From: Tubiluchus corallicola
Lineage: Eukaryota; Priapulida; Priapulimorpha; Priapulimorphida; Tubiluchidae
Assembly (NCBI GenBank): GCA_030141605.1
Contig: JAQGDQ010000002.1
Span: forward strand, 1,224,501 to 1,284,500
Length of the DNA stretch: 60,000 nt
Direction: 5' to 3'
The notes beneath the pieces were generated by a model, which saw only the letters and a program-made list of their open reading frames with translations, was not told the origin of the DNA and searched no databases. Position numbers and translations under genes: made by a program. This document shows, one piece after another, positions 12,901-24,335 of this stretch; positions within the stretch are counted from its first letter, which is position 1; each line of letters begins with the position of its first letter.

Positions 12901-15900
12901 CACTCACTCACTCACTCACTCACTCACTCACTCACTCACTCTCTTTCTCTTCCACTTTTTCCCTCTCTCCATTTCTCTCTTCCTTTTTCTTTCACAGTTC
13001 CTTCTATTTCTCTTCTCTGTTTTCCGCCCATTCTCCCTCCCCTTGTCTCTCTTTTTCTCCCCTTACTCCTTTTTAACAATCCCTTTTTTCTGCCTCTTTT
13101 CCTTTTTCTCCCTTCTCTCCTTTTTCTTTCTCTCTTTCTCTCTGTTTCTTTCTCTTTCTTTCTCTTATTCTCCCACTCCGTTCCTCTCTTTCCTATTTCC
13201 TATTTTTCTACTTCTCCCTCTCTCCCCTCTCCCTCCCCGTTTCTCTCTCTCTCTAACACTAACTCTCTCTTCTGTCTTTACCTCTCCTTCTCTCACTTTT
13301 TTTCTTTCTCTCACCCTTTCGCATTCTCTCTCATTATAGTATTTTCGCCTATAATACATCAAAGCGTCCAGCGTCTGGTGTCACCATTCCAACATCTATA
13401 AACCACATATGAAACGTGTTACATTTCGTCAATAAACTCGTCTATGAAACAAGATTTTGGCAAGGAACGCTGGAAGCAAGACGCTCGAAATCAAAGGCCC
13501 GTCTTATTTTTGAGCGTTTGGGGTGCAGCGTTCATCGTCTGTTCCTTTACTAGCCAATGATGACCGAGCCTGTGTTCACACGTTGTATGCACAGGTAAAT
13601 TATAATGTTAATAAACGATGAAAAATGAAAGCACTGCAGAAATAAAATTGATTAGTATATCATCCTTTTTGTTTTCATGGAGGTTGGACACCATGCGCCT
13701 TGTTTTAACATCCAGTGAACGCTGGACGCTGGAAGCTGGCAGCCAGATACCAGGCGCAGGACGTTTTGGTGTAAATATTAAACAATTAAAAGTGTTTATG
13801 TCTAGTCAGAACTCCATTGTCAATGTTACGTTGCTCAAAGAAACTTTCCCATTGAAGCAATTCCTAACCGACGAAAAATCGGTGAAAGGAAATAAGTTTT
13901 TCGAAAAAAGAATGTCCTGTAGCTACCCTCTAAAGCACGACGATCAAGACGACATAAAAAAACTCGTCTGTGCATGGCGTGGATGTCGAGATGTAGCGTG
14001 AACAAATACGTAGGCCTACATGCCTTGTTCCGTTATTAATAGATGTAATGTGTAAGCATATTTTTAAAGTATACTGGAACACTTGCAGTGTCACTAAATT
14101 AACTTCCACCTGTAAGACAAAACGCGGGTCTGACTATTTTAATTACTGCTTTGTGTACAGTGTTACTGAACTCTATGCGAACTTGTACAATCCTTAGAGT
14201 GATGTCTCGAGTAAAATTGAGTATGGCTGCACTGGCCAATGACGAATGTTCGTCCCCAATGATGTCAATTCTAATCAACTGTGCATTAAATTACTGCATT
14301 AGTGATGTCTTGGCTCTAAATCTACAAGCTCCTCATGTGGCGAGTTTCCTTCTCGGGAAGAGACTGGCAAATTTTTCGCGCCAGGTTTTGCTTGCCGAAA
14401 AGCATGCAGTGCAGCACTCAGATTAAAGACAGGTTTTAGGTTTTCATGCAAAATGTTAAGAGCAGAGAAAATTTGTAAAACTGTAAGGGAGATGAAGCCA
14501 CCTGTATTTCAAAAATTGAAATTTCGAGCTATGATCGCAAAAACCTTCGGAATACGTTCTAAACAAAGAAGTTTAATTCGTTACTAATCGTTATTGATTG
14601 CTAGCTGGTTCGTCCCTCGGAATCTTTGCTAGCGTCCGTATTTTATTGAAACTGCACCCTGCTTGAGTTTAATAACGGCAGTTTCGCATAAAAACTCATT
14701 TGCGCTTTCCTGAGGCTGTGATACTTTGTAATGACAGTATGCCTGATTATTACAACTGATGTACTTGCGGCTATTTGGTAAAATAACAAGCCAGATTTAA
14801 TAGGAACATGACATAAATATTAATGAAGCTTACTATCATGAACAAAATTTTAATCAAAATAAGCGTCTTCTAGCTCAACTGGAAGATTTATTATCTTGCT
14901 TCAGGTTTGATTACATTTTGTACCGCATTTGGTGTGATGATTAGTTCTATGGGAGATGAGGGAAGGCTGATGGTTGACTTCTTTACCGTTCTTAATGATG
15001 TTATCATGCGTATTGTTGTGCTGGTCATGTGGTAAGTTTGCTTGAATATACGCTCTGATATACATTGATATTGGCTTATTCATTAGTTATCCAAGATTTT
15101 TAGATTAAAAGGGTGATGCGTAAGCTAAGAGATATAAGAGATATAGGGTGCAGTTGTATAGCTGTTAGCTATAAGATTCGCTTCTGTAGGCACCGTTTCA
15201 ATTGAGATACACAGTGTGCATAATGAAAATTGAAGCCTGAAAAATTTTAATCAGTAAATTACAGCTTCATGTAGTGTCTTTCAAGCGTCAAATTTTGTTC
15301 AAGGCAGTGTGCACATTCTTCATGATAATATCTCCACTAGAGTAATTTTAAATTTACATGGTTTTCTTTTTTTGTTTTAATATAAAAAGATGGTGTAGGT
15401 ATGTTATTGTTTTGGATTAGCCATCTATTGTAACCATCTACCGCTTTGTCATCTTGCATTTACATTACATTCATGGCCATTTACAGAAAACACAACAATT
15501 AACTTTGATGAATGCACGTCTACTGTGTAGGCTCAACGTTAGAATTTTTTAATCACTGAGATTTAAACCGTCTGAATTTTTTTAAAAACTACATAGAAAA
15601 GGCTATGTACTATGTGTTCTCTAGTCCAGCTTACTTTTTCAGGTACTCGCCATTTGGTATAATGTTCCTTATTGCTGGCAAGATCATGGAAATAGAGAAT
15701 ATGGCGACAATGGCAAAACAGTTAGGGATGTACATGGTGACGGTGGTTTCCGGTCTAGCTGTGCATGCGCTCTTTGTCTTACCGGGACTGTTTTTCTTGA
15801 TCACAAGAAGAAATCCATGGAAATTTTTCAAGGGGATGCTGCAAGCCTGGATCACTGCTTTGGGTACAGCATCAAGGTATAGTTTAGTAAACCCTGTCAC

Positions 15901-18494
15901 TATTAATGTTCATGGTTCTTCTCATGTCATTCTCTTGGATTTTTTCGAGGAATAAACATTTGTTAAATTGTTATGTGATAAATTTACTACTACTATGAGA
16001 AAAGACAGCTTGATTTTTAGGAATGCATGAATAAAATATATTAAAAATCTTGAGTAGACCGATATAGGCTATTAATGTAAGTTAAAAATGGTTACTGGTT
16101 ATAGATTTCCCAAACCTTTTGTTTACACAATTTATAACTGTAACTGCAGTAGTCGTCAGTAACTATTATAGACATTGTAGCATCAATTATTGATAGCTCT
16201 AAACGCAGCACGTATATAGGCACGCACAGGCACGTAACATTTATACGGCCATTAATTGATTTCACAAGAAGATATTGAAATTATTGGAAATGTCGTTAAA
16301 CACAATAAATGTCATCTATTACAGTGCTGCTACATTACCCATTACATTCCGGTGTTTGGAGGAGAACAATCACGTGGACAAGAGGGTGACACGGTTTGTA
16401 CTGCCGATAGGAGCAACCATCAATATGGACGGTACGGCACTCTATGAAGCCGTCGCAGCGATATTCATAGCCCAGATGAACGGCATGCCATTGTCTGCTG
16501 GAAAAATTATTACTGTTAGGTAAATATCGTTGGCTGAATAGTTATTGACTTTCGTCAAAAGATGGCAGCATTGACTCCTTTCGGAAGTGAAAGCTGTGAC
16601 TGATCTGACTGAACTTCCTATTGAAACCAGTTTCTAGTTTCAAATGAAAAGGTGCACTCGATTTTTGTAAAAGTGAAACTGAAACGAGCTGAAAAACATT
16701 TAAGAAAATTTTGCAGTTTTTCTGTCTCGAAACTAATCATTGTCATTCTGCCTTACGACTCTTAAAACAAGCACATTTTTGTTTTCGAAAATAATAACGC
16801 GAAAATGTTTATAACTACAGTATAATATGAAAACCGTCTTGTAGTGCAGCAATGTCCACTGTGCAGGACAACGTATAAGGATGAGTGACCATACAGATCA
16901 TTTGCTTCTGATGTGTTAATCCGAGCAGTTTTAATCATCGCGACTTAACTTTCATTTTGGCACCTGTTGAGTGTGCCCGATTACCAACCCTTTGCGCATT
17001 GCCTTGTTGGTTGCCATGGCATGTTAATATTATTAAAATTTTAATGTAAATCGAATCCTTACAGATTCATTCTCCATTATTTCATCATCTTTCTAAGTAA
17101 TAAATAAAGTTAAAGCTAAACTTAAATCTAAACTATGCAACTCTTGATATTATGTATATAATACTGAAAGTTCTATCATTTGGAAATCTTAATTTTAAAA
17201 GAATTAAGATCGCAACAACGATTTCTCATTGCAACCTCGATATAATTTTATTGACTATTTGATAAGTGCTAAAAACTGTAGGTTTCGTCATCACTGGTGC
17301 CATAAGCCTTAGTTTCAGTGTTTTTCAAGTAGTCAAAAAATGATGATGTAATGTTACAATCAGTCACTATTCTGCAATCTTGAAATTTATTTTTAAGTGA
17401 AAATGTGCAAGTTTTTTGCGTTCTTTGTGCCTTACACCTGAATCTTATTTTAAATTTATTTGTGTTTTCTAATCTTCGTTTCTGTATTTTAGTTTAACAG
17501 CAACAGCTGCGTCTGTTGGTGCCGCCAGCGTCCCTAGTGCTGGCCTGGTTACAATGCTTCTAGTTCTTACAGCTTTAGGACTGCCAACAGATGACGTCAG
17601 TTTAATTGTGGCGGTTGATTGGTTGTTGTAAGTAGGCTAAATTTCAATCAAAATATTAATAGCGAACTTTAGGATGAATCATAGTCTTTCGATAAGATGT
17701 TACTTTCTTATTAAAAATACTATACGTATTTCCCGCAATGTGTTTGTGCAGTGACGGCAATCACAGTAAATTCGGTAGTTCTGGTTGTTATTTTACACCA
17801 AGCAATTAAACTAGTTACGTGCATTTTAGCTCTGTCATATTAGTTTTAAACCTGTTGCATAAAATGCACAACTGTGGTTATCATCACCACGCGAGCTGGA
17901 AGCACACTGTATTCACCAGTTGGTATAATGTAGTCATTTAGAAATCATATTTTGGAAGTCAAAACAATGGTTGTAAACAAAAATGTCTTTCAGAGAAAGT
18001 AACGCTCAAGGTTATTTCATTCTTTCGCTGTTTAAGAGGTGCGTCAGCAGCCTAACGCTTCACCCTTCTTGTCAGTAACGGTAACCACGTTGTGGACAAT
18101 TTTCTATTACTAGCACTATCTACACGCTGATATCTCCATCTACTACCACTAATATTAATTTAACAGAAGCTACCGTACCTTTAAACATTATTTTTGTATT
18201 AGGGACCGTATCCGTACATCCATCAATGTCCTGGGAGACGCTTATGGAGCAGGAATAGTGTTCCACCTCTCTAAAGCCGAACTGGAAAAATATGACGCTG
18301 AACATCCGGAAATACCGCTCCATGATCCGAATTTTTTCCGTGAGTCAATACGCCGACGGTCGCAACATCATGACAAGATGGCTGACCACCCGGATGGAAA
18401 CGAGTTCAAACCATTGTCTCATAGTAATAGTATACACAATCCAGTGCCAGCATACCAGCACACAACAACACCTACAGGGGAGACATCGATCTAG
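1652..18494 (+). CDS. SLC1A2: Excitatory amino acid transporter, SLC1A2 (EAAT2/GLT-1)-like; whole gene, 10 coding exons
   Basis: Sodium-coupled, plasma-membrane importer of glutamate/aspartate. The spliced CDS joins 1652-1705, 5116-5401, 5831-5923, 9852-9966, 11763-11968, 14905-15031, 15643-15876, 16325-16519, 17493-17627 and 18203-18494. That is 1737 nt, or 578 residues plus TAG; every intron is GT-AG and all phases match. Landmarks are [13 protein letters not shown] in TM2, hairpin HP1 with GTASSAATLP (about residues 368-377), NMDGT in TM7 (405-409), HP2 with GAASVPSAG (446-454), and DWLLDRIRT in TM8 with D483 and R486. The HP1 and HP2 variants are those I recall for EAAT2, not EAAT1/3. R486 matches the arginine that selects acidic substrates, which neutral ASCT transporters lack. 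N-glycosylation sequons lie at N210 and N232 in the large loop after TM3. Least certain is the first 18-codon exon. Confidence 0.93.
2193..2452. repeat. Compound trinucleotide microsatellite (TAA)n-(ATG)n-(TAA)n
   Basis: About 260 bp of uninterrupted TAA, then ATG, then TAA triplets lie in intron 1 of the transporter gene. Open frames through it are artefacts of the repeat. It sits immediately left of a long hairpin and a LINE relic. Confidence 0.97.
2478..2574. repeat. 97-nt near-perfect inverted repeat (hairpin)
   Basis: Two 45-nt arms (2478-2522 and 2530-2574) are reverse complements except for three positions and flank a 7-nt loop. Each arm contains the block catttaatgtgttg or its complement. 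It lies between a microsatellite and the start of a LINE relic and may be a miniature element or palindromic terminus. No coding content. Confidence 0.9.
2590..4845 (+). pseudogene. Decayed non-LTR retrotransposon (CR1/Rex1-like LINE): endonuclease end, RT, 3' tail
   Basis: Broken in several frames. Segments in order are [11 protein letters not shown] (end of an APE-type endonuclease) and an EN-RT linker ending [12 protein letters not shown] (2640-3101). RT blocks follow at 3195-3650 ([29 protein letters not shown]), at 3680-3910 ([23 protein letters not shown]) and at 3985-4235 ([10 protein letters not shown], where active LINEs have [21 protein letters not shown]). The C-terminal region continues to about 4630. 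The 3' end carries ATGACAATAAA and a (TTAC)n tail near 4815-4842. Stops, frameshifts and the D to H change at the catalytic motif show it is dead. It lies in intron 1 of the transporter gene. Confidence 0.92.
3914..3958. repeat. TATC microsatellite inside the LINE RT
   Basis: A degenerate (TATC)n tract splits the RT frame between the LSPILYTLF block and the catalytic FAHD block. It is extra sequence relative to the usual short linker there. Confidence 0.8.
5116..5401 (+). CDS. SLC1A2: EAAT2-like coding exon 2 (Cys-rich N-terminus, TM1-TM2)
   Basis: A long pyrimidine tract ending in cgag precedes the exon, which ends tcag|gtaaat inside a glycine codon (phase 1). It encodes residues 19-113: a cytosolic stretch with seven cysteines (22, 23, 33, 34, 37, 44, 45), then TM1 ([20 protein letters not shown]), the TM1-TM2 link, and TM2 ([20 protein letters not shown]). 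The TM1-TM2 block is unmistakably SLC1. The exact acceptor is inferred. Confidence 0.9.
5465..5640. repeat. Degenerate (CTGA)n tract
   Basis: Imperfect ctga/actg/gaat tetranucleotide repeats just inside intron 2 of the transporter gene. Open frames here are repeat artefacts. Confidence 0.7.
5831..5923 (+). CDS. SLC1A2: EAAT2-like coding exon 3 (start of TM3)
   Basis: Acceptor cttgcag at 5830 and donor atag|gtaaaa; phase 1 in and out. It encodes [20 protein letters not shown] followed by the threonine-rich [12 protein letters not shown], the conserved segment of the family between TM2 and TM3. Confidence 0.93.
6870..6952. repeat. (GA)n microsatellite
   Basis: About 80 bp of pure GA repeat, preceded from about 6790 by a purine-rich lead-in, in intron 3 of the transporter gene. 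Confidence 0.97.
7577..7769. repeat. Degenerate (CA)n / (GT)n tract
   Basis: Alternating purine-pyrimidine sequence with CA, CG and TG dinucleotides, including cgcgcgcg near 7747. It abuts the left end of a foldback element. Confidence 0.85.
7774..9062. mobile_element. Foldback (long inverted terminal repeat) element, copy 1, with nested LINE insertion
   Basis: The left end (7780-7850) is an array of imperfect aaaaatggcacagg units and the right end (8961-9061) is the same array inverted (tgccatttttcctg). Internal sequence (for example 7925-8160 and 8640-8960) recurs at 31490-31930, 31970-32280 and, inverted, at 30640-31080. No transposase frame is visible, so it is probably a non-autonomous DNA element. 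A LINE tail has inserted at 8233-8622. Confidence 0.75.
8233..8622 (+). mobile_element. 5'-truncated LINE tail (RNase H/zinc-region remnant) with 9-bp target-site duplication
   Basis: The insertion is flanked by taactccta at 8224-8232 and again at 8623-8631. It begins with a cysteine-rich remnant followed by [20 protein letters not shown] (about 8273-8332), the C-xx-C...H-LLxxC pattern found after RNase H domains of some LINEs. It ends in an AATAAG-type tail (8590-8622). The related foldback copy at 30.9-31.0 kb has an uninterrupted equivalent site, supporting insertion. Confidence 0.8.
9852..9966 (+). CDS. SLC1A2: EAAT2-like coding exon 4 (end of TM3, DAFLDLLR)
   Basis: Acceptor ttttaccag at 9851, donor ctccg|gtaatt; phase 1 in, phase 2 out. 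It encodes [20 protein letters not shown], then a lysine-rich stretch and [10 protein letters not shown]. It matches EAAT2, including the IHPGN and KKQLG motifs. At 115 nt it is easy to miss in ORF-length screens; frame and motif make it secure. Confidence 0.93.
10910..11090. repeat. Degenerate (CTGTC)n pentanucleotide repeat
   Basis: About 180 bp of tgtcc/ctgtc units with point variants, in intron 4 of the transporter gene. It gives spurious cysteine/serine-rich frames. Confidence 0.9.
11266..11305. repeat. 20-bp tandem duplication
   Basis: The unit acgtgtttgaattgatgt occurs twice back to back. Short local duplication in intron 4; no function seen. Confidence 0.85.
11763..11968 (+). CDS. 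SLC1A2: EAAT2-like coding exon 5 (TM3-TM4 extracellular loop)
   Basis: Acceptor tacttctag at 11762 and donor cttg|gtaaga; phase 2 in, phase 1 out. It encodes [17 protein letters not shown], then a variable loop with two N-glycosylation sequons (NVT, NIT), ending YKDGTNILG. The N and C ends are conserved and the middle is divergent, as usual for this loop. Confidence 0.92.
12880..13335. repeat. (TCAC)n followed by long polypyrimidine tract
   Basis: A TCAC tetranucleotide run (about 12888-12940) passes into about 390 bp of almost pure C/T on the + strand. It lies in intron 5 of the transporter gene. Frames through it are low-complexity artefacts. Confidence 0.9.
13340..14900. other. Intron 5 sequence without recognised content
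   Basis: Two open frames (13618-14001 and 14151-14426) have no recognisable motif and lie inside a transporter intron. Short inverted motifs of gcgtccagcg type recur near 13366-13385 and 13718-13735, which might be degraded element ends. Confidence 0.3.
14905..15031 (+). CDS. SLC1A2: EAAT2-like coding exon 6 (TM4c-TM5)
   Basis: Acceptor ttgcttcag at 14904, donor catgtg|gtaagt; phase 1 in, phase 2 out. It encodes [20 protein letters not shown], then [20 protein letters not shown] and MW, matching TM4-TM5 of EAATs (GDxxxLMVDFFxxLN). The opposite strand also shows a short open frame here; that is a shadow. Confidence 0.93.
15643..15876 (+). CDS. SLC1A2: EAAT2-like coding exon 7 (TM5-HP1)
   Basis: Acceptor ctttttcag at 15642 and donor catcaag|gtatag; phase 2 in and out. 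It encodes [40 protein letters not shown], the RRNPW loop, and [11 protein letters not shown] at the start of hairpin HP1, where substrate binds. Confidence 0.93.
16325..16519 (+). CDS. SLC1A2: EAAT2-like coding exon 8 (HP1 tip to TM7, NMDGT)
   Basis: Acceptor ctattacag at 16324, donor gttag|gtaaat; phase 2 in and out. It encodes [35 protein letters not shown], then [22 protein letters not shown] is the unwound TM7 motif that binds sodium and substrate. This is the most conserved exon of the gene. Confidence 0.95.
17493..17627 (+). CDS. SLC1A2: EAAT2-like coding exon 9 (HP2, TM8 start)
   Basis: Acceptor gtattttag at 17492, donor ttgtt|gtaagt; phase 2 in and out. It encodes [38 protein letters not shown] and IVAVDWLL. 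The GAASVPSAG loop of hairpin HP2, the extracellular gate, is of EAAT2 type; EAAT1/3 have GAAGIPQAG. Confidence 0.94.
18203..18494 (+). CDS. SLC1A2: EAAT2-like coding exon 10 (TM8 end, cytosolic tail, stop)
   Basis: Acceptor tttgtattag at 18202, phase 2 in, stop TAG at 18492-18494. It encodes [20 protein letters not shown] and [11 protein letters not shown], then a hydrophilic tail of about 75 residues. The chain ends in ETSI, which has the form S/T-x-hydrophobic of a class I PDZ ligand. The tail is not conserved; the TM8 part is certain. Confidence 0.92.
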
Positions 18495-19490
18495 GTGTAT
18501 GCAAATACTTTCAAAGGCTTCTATTGCATGGGTCTACAAACAAGGGTTGAACAAATATCTTGTCTCCTAATAGAATATGAAACCTGATGCGTAAGTTTGC
18601 CACCATTGAGCGGTGTGACATTTGAAGTCAGTTGATCTCGAGGGTAATCTAGAACTTTATTTTTGGGAGTTGTGAGTGGTCGCCACTCATAGCCGCTGTA
18701 GTTTGGTATTAGTGAGAACTATTTTAAACAGTAAGCCGTAGTAGTGTTGCCATAGAGTTATGGTGCTGCCATCTATTTGTATGATTAGCATAAGTAAGAT
18801 TTATCGTGACACCAACGGACTATTTCCGTAGAAAGCAATTAATAATTACTCTGCGCCGATAGTTTTTACTTTTACAACTTCCTAAAAAACATGCGATTTT
18901 CATACCTTATGTATTTTCGCTTACCGGATTAACTAGGTAACCTAACTTTGTAAAACTCTTTTTTAACGACTCATTTGAGTCGTTTCCACATTCATTTGAA
19001 AGGTTTGTCATACTCCTGTCAAACATTAATGAGTTCAAAGTGGGAGGTCAGCATTACATTTCTCGGTCTTGCAAACGTTAGGCTTTGCGATAAAGAGAGT
19101 GAAAGTTTTCATTTTGAGTCTTGTTAAAAAATTTGATGCTTCTGATTCATCCCAAGTTTAATTGGACTGATTCATCACTTTAGTTGGACAGACAGTTGCA
19201 AATGCAATGATCTCTCATCTCAGATAATCTGATCAGAGTTCTGTGTCTTGTTAACATATAACGCATATATCTATAAGCATCACTCAAAAGTAAGTTTTTT
19301 TGCGGAAAGACCAGGGTTGTTACAAATTGCTGATGTTTTATTAGAAAGAAGCAGTGTGACAATGTTGCATATAAAATCCTTTTTTAATGGGCAGTGAAAA
19401 GCAGAATCTGCGTCAGTTTGTTTGAAACTTTCATAGGTGTGTTATGCGTGTCAGTGTGCCATTTCCTGCAGAATAAATAGTGTGACACAA
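18495..19490 (+). other. SLC1A2: Probable 3' UTR of the EAAT2-like gene
   Basis: No competing gene is seen downstream of the stop. The first clear AATAAA on this strand is at about 19472-19477, so a 3' UTR of about 1 kb is possible. The end point is inferred and later signals (for example near 20332) cannot be excluded. Confidence 0.35.
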
Positions 19491-21165
19491 AGTACTGTTA
19501 GTTTAGCATAATTGTTACTGTTTATTGTAGAAATTGTTGTTGTTTTATTATTACCCATTGATTAGTTGTTTACGTTAAAAATCAAATTGTTTTATTGTTG
19601 TGTTGTTAATTGTTAAATGATAGTGATTTTATTTATAATTATAACGTAAGGGAAGTGTTAATTGTCGTATAGCATATATTAGCTGTAATGATGTATAGTG
19701 ATCATGTACGTATAAATATAAACGCTTTTAGAGAGAGAGATTTTATTTATTTTGACATGCTAAAGCAGTTATAGTTATAAGGAGAACTATGCTACATGTA
19801 ATTACGTTTAGTATATACCGTAGTTATACACTTTAATATCTATGTAAACAGAAATTATTTATATGCTGTGTATAATTGTATATGTAATATATTATTAAGG
19901 TTTCTGTGCAAAAAATATTAGCCATTATATAATTAGCACAGTACAGTTTTACATATATACTTGTGGTGCACACGTAACATATAAATATATAGCATGATTA
20001 TGGCACATTCCCATATTTCACGTACGCATGTGTGGTGTACATGACAGTAAGTCTACTGTTTTTGCAAAAATAATGCCTACAGTTAAATTTGTATGTTGTT
20101 GTTTTTCGCACTGGATATGCATAATTACGATTTGTTGCTGTGTTATATCTACTTTGTGTGAATTCAGTAATTTTGTATAGTTTAATATCTTATTAGGTGT
20201 AAGAGGATGGTCTACTGATCGATGAGGAGTAGAGTAAATTGATCACTGAAATGTCATTATTAGTTTCCTAATAACAGACTCTTAAAAATAAGTGTCCCTA
20301 CTTTTCTAGAAAAAATAAGATGCAAAATAAATGTCAGAGAAATTGAGGCGCTGGGTGAGGTGAAAAAAAACAAGTTAATTACATCATTTTATCATATAAC
20401 AAACTTTTTGATTCATTCTCATTCGGCGCCTCAGTTTTTCTGTGTGTGTCTTTTTTGTTGCTCACTCTGCTTCTTTTTGTCGTTTACACCTTTTTTATAA
20501 CTTGTTTACTCCCTTCATTTATCCATAAATCCGTAATTTCAGTCCAATTATCCTTGAATTCAAATCCATAAATGCCTATTTCGATGCCATGACGATATGA
20601 TGTTGAATTGATTCATTATTGATGGTATATGTTACAGGCAATGTTTTACCTTACCTTGGCATTGTATAGAATCCATAAAACGACTTAGTCAATGTACTAA
20701 ATTAAGCAAGCAATAAGTTAATTGTTAATGGGTACAAAATCACCATCTCTGACATGCTGCTTAATCAGTTGGATCACTTTCTATATCTAGGAGCAAAAAC
20801 TGCAGCCAGATTCAATAAAGTTCTTATGAACAATTTTCTGTTCTGGCACACGAACGTTCTTAGTGCTACTAACGGATTCATTAAACAGGTTTTCCTAAAA
20901 ATCTTCTTAAATGCAAAGCTTAGAACTTGCGTTAATGCAAATTTGCATGTTGTGCACAGTTTAAATGCGATAACTGATTTTGTCATGGAAGAAGAAACAG
21001 TTAATAATAGAAATTTGATACGCAGAGATGTATTTTTCGCAAGAGATTAAAATTAGGCCATTTGAATTAAATCGTTTTACGAATTGTAGACGGCACAGCA
21101 GACCGGAAGTGTGCCTCTACTGAGTAAGAAACAACAGATTGTAGAAGAGATTTTGCACCAGTACA

Positions 21166-21312
<147 letters not shown>

Positions 21313-24260
21313 CTCTTCGTCCACCACAGCATTCTCGAACACGAGAAAAAGCCAACAAACGAATCAGACAACTTTGCAAGTACATTGAAACATGACTTGG
21401 TGACTTGGTTTAATTTCACACATTCCCCAAACTAAAATTGGCATTATATGAAATGGCTAGTAAAATTATATCAGCACAGTTAATCATTTGTTTTATTTTT
21501 ATATTAACTAACATGTATGCGACATTCTATAAAATGCCTAAGAAAAGTATACTTAAAATCCAAAAATTAAACATTTCGCCTAAGGAGACTTTTGTGTTGC
21601 ATGTAACGTCTAGGAAAAGTGTAGAAGGAAGATGTGATATGGGGCACATAAGAATGAGATTAATACATGCATGTAGGTAACATCCGGAGTTGCGTACATT
21701 GATCACTTTCGTTAAGACACAACAAACACTTTATTTCTACTGATTTCAGATTTCCGATATACGTGCTGATACGCGGCTTCAGTGAATCTTTCCATTCAAG
21801 TATAGGTCACAGACATGTATTCTAAATAGAAGCAAACGAAACGGTTTTTAATATTGCTGATAAATTCTTATAGCGTTTAATAAAATAGTAAAAACTGAAA
21901 GTAATTTACTTTGATTCAAAATAAGAGCAAAATTGTTATTGTTATTATGAAACAAATATTAATCAACGTTTCCAATTAACTTAAGGTACAGAGAAACTAG
22001 TTAGCTCAACCCAGATGAAAGGCAAGTATACGTATCAGCCGTAGTGACTGCAATCGAATGTTGACCTTTGATGTCCTTCATCAACCCGGAACCTGGAATA
22101 ACGGGTTTAACTGATTAAGCAAACCACATGGAGCCTTGAGCAACTACACCTGCAGTGCTTGTGCAGTGGGATGGAGTCCTGCGTGGAAACTTCTCCAATG
22201 CTTGTGGGCTGCGGTGGAGTCCTGGTGTGCAGTTGCTCCTCTAGTCCTAGTGGAGGACAGTAGAGTCCGGACCCGTGGAGCTCGTGAAACTACCACTGAT
22301 AGAACATCTCGTTATCAGCTGGTTTTTTTCTACATGAGATTTACTAAATTTCCGTTTAGAACAGTACGTAAGGTAACGGATAATAGCTAGTTTACTGGTG
22401 TCTTCATCTCACGGCTCGGACACCCAACCATTTGGTGTGTCGGTGCCCGTTAGTCCTGACTTCAATTATTCATGAACATTTGTCGCAAGCCATGCTCGAC
22501 GACATCACTGGCTTAGCACGTTCGGCACACTGTGTTGTAACCTGGTTTCAATTTCTAGAACAGGCAAAAGTAGGATGACCTTGCTTTGCTACACGAGATA
22601 TTAGCTAGATAATCTGTTGAGTTGAGCGTTTGACCAATCGCTTGCTTTCTTGGAAAGGAAATCTAGGACAAGTGTGAGAAGAGATTCTTCCCAGAGCTAA
22701 TTAGATGCTTGCTCATGCAATCATAAAACTTACTTATGTTATAATACATAAATTCACTTAATGAGTAATTAGCTAAATTAAGCTATTAATGCATCATAAG
22801 TATACGACATTCACAAAATTTACATTTACGAGAGTACGAAGTAAATGATATTAAAGGGGTTACAATGATGCTCGGTAGGTCTCATATGCTTTGGTACTTC
22901 ATAAAATGCCTAGGCATTCTATAGAATACCCAATTTCACACTTTGACTTCACCTGTAACAATTACAATTGGGTCATAGTATTATAATGACCACAATTTCT
23001 TTCCAGATGTAAAACTAGAAATGCTCCAGCATCATTTTTTAAAAGCTTCGGTACGGTTTCCAGTCTTAGCAAGCTTAAATCTTCTAATACTGTAGGTAAA
23101 GGCGTTGTGTTGTTGTGCGTTTAATCCAAATAGACAACATGTCTCTTGTGACTCATGTCTTTGTAAATGTGTAAAATTCTGTACGCCATCATTATTTTAC
23201 CTGTTATGTCTGTTGAGCAATCTGAAAAGAATCCAAGCACTGATGTTTTTACAGTTCTCATCTGGAAGCGTTATTATTATAAAAAAAACTTCTGTTTAGA
23301 GAAATCATCGATCGCGAAGGAGTCTTCAAAAATACGATAGTTGCCGCTTAAAAGTAGCTCTATGTCAAGATGTCTCCTCAAAGGAAAAGATATTAAGTCA
23401 TTCGGCGTTTTGCAATCGTCTGCATTATGTAGCAAACAAATTTGCAGCCATTTCCTCACTTGTTACAACTACACGTATATACTGCTTTTCGCAAACATTG
23501 CATACTTTTGTTGCGGGTCATCCCTGGGATAATTGTCATAATCGCCTCTTGGTGTTATTTTTTTAGGAATTTTTTTTATATTTAAATCAGAACTTGCAAC
23601 AAAACTTGGTAGCAATTTTGTTTTTTGCGTTGTTGACCCTTTTTTTGCAAATTTTTCACGTTTTTTTTCGGTTTCAGCGTAGTCAAATTAATTTGAATGG
23701 CTTTGTTGCCTACTTTTAGAAAAAAAACACCTTTAGGGCTTCGCTTTTCTGAAAAGTATATGTCAAAACCTACTTAGATTCTTAGACTCAAGGTTTGTAT
23801 GTCGTGAATACTCCCGTAATGCCGAAGTGTCTAACAGGATTTCTGAACTTGGGTCTGAACAGGAAATTAGGCGCCGACAACCGTACTAATTACCTTTCAC
23901 GACATAGCCGCAACAACAGCAACGTTAAGAGTCAACGTCTGCTTATACTTCTACCGGCGAGCAGAACAAGCTTCAACCAGATATCAGAGCAACTACATCC
24001 AGAGACTCCCTCAGAGCACTAGATCATCAATTGCTATTGACATGAAGGTGCCACCCCACCTTACCTGTAAACCTAACAATGTGTTTAGCCTGCACTCGCA
24101 CCATGTGGGTTTCCTTTCTTGCACCTCTAATCATATCATTACTTTAGGACAAATGAGGTACTTTAATAATGGTCTGATGTTTAACTGTAGAATTACCTAA
24201 AATATCTGCATTTTTTTCATGCAGCAGTTAAGCTTTAGCGATAAATTTTTTGCACATCAT

Positions 24261-24335
24261 ATCACATCACATCACATCGCATCGCATCGCATCGCATCGC
24301 ATCGTACTTCATTACATCATATCACATCACGTCAT
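24261..24335. repeat. (ATCAC/ATCGC)n pentanucleotide repeat
   Basis: A tandem array of 5-bp units that switch from atcac to atcgc and back. Short and uninterrupted. Confidence 0.9.

Noticed and set aside
13618-14001. 127-codon open frame
   Set aside because: It lies inside a transporter intron, shows no recognisable motif, and has no start or splice evidence.
20754-21050. 98-codon open frame in the intergenic region
   Set aside because: No domain or family resemblance; length is within chance for this much sequence.
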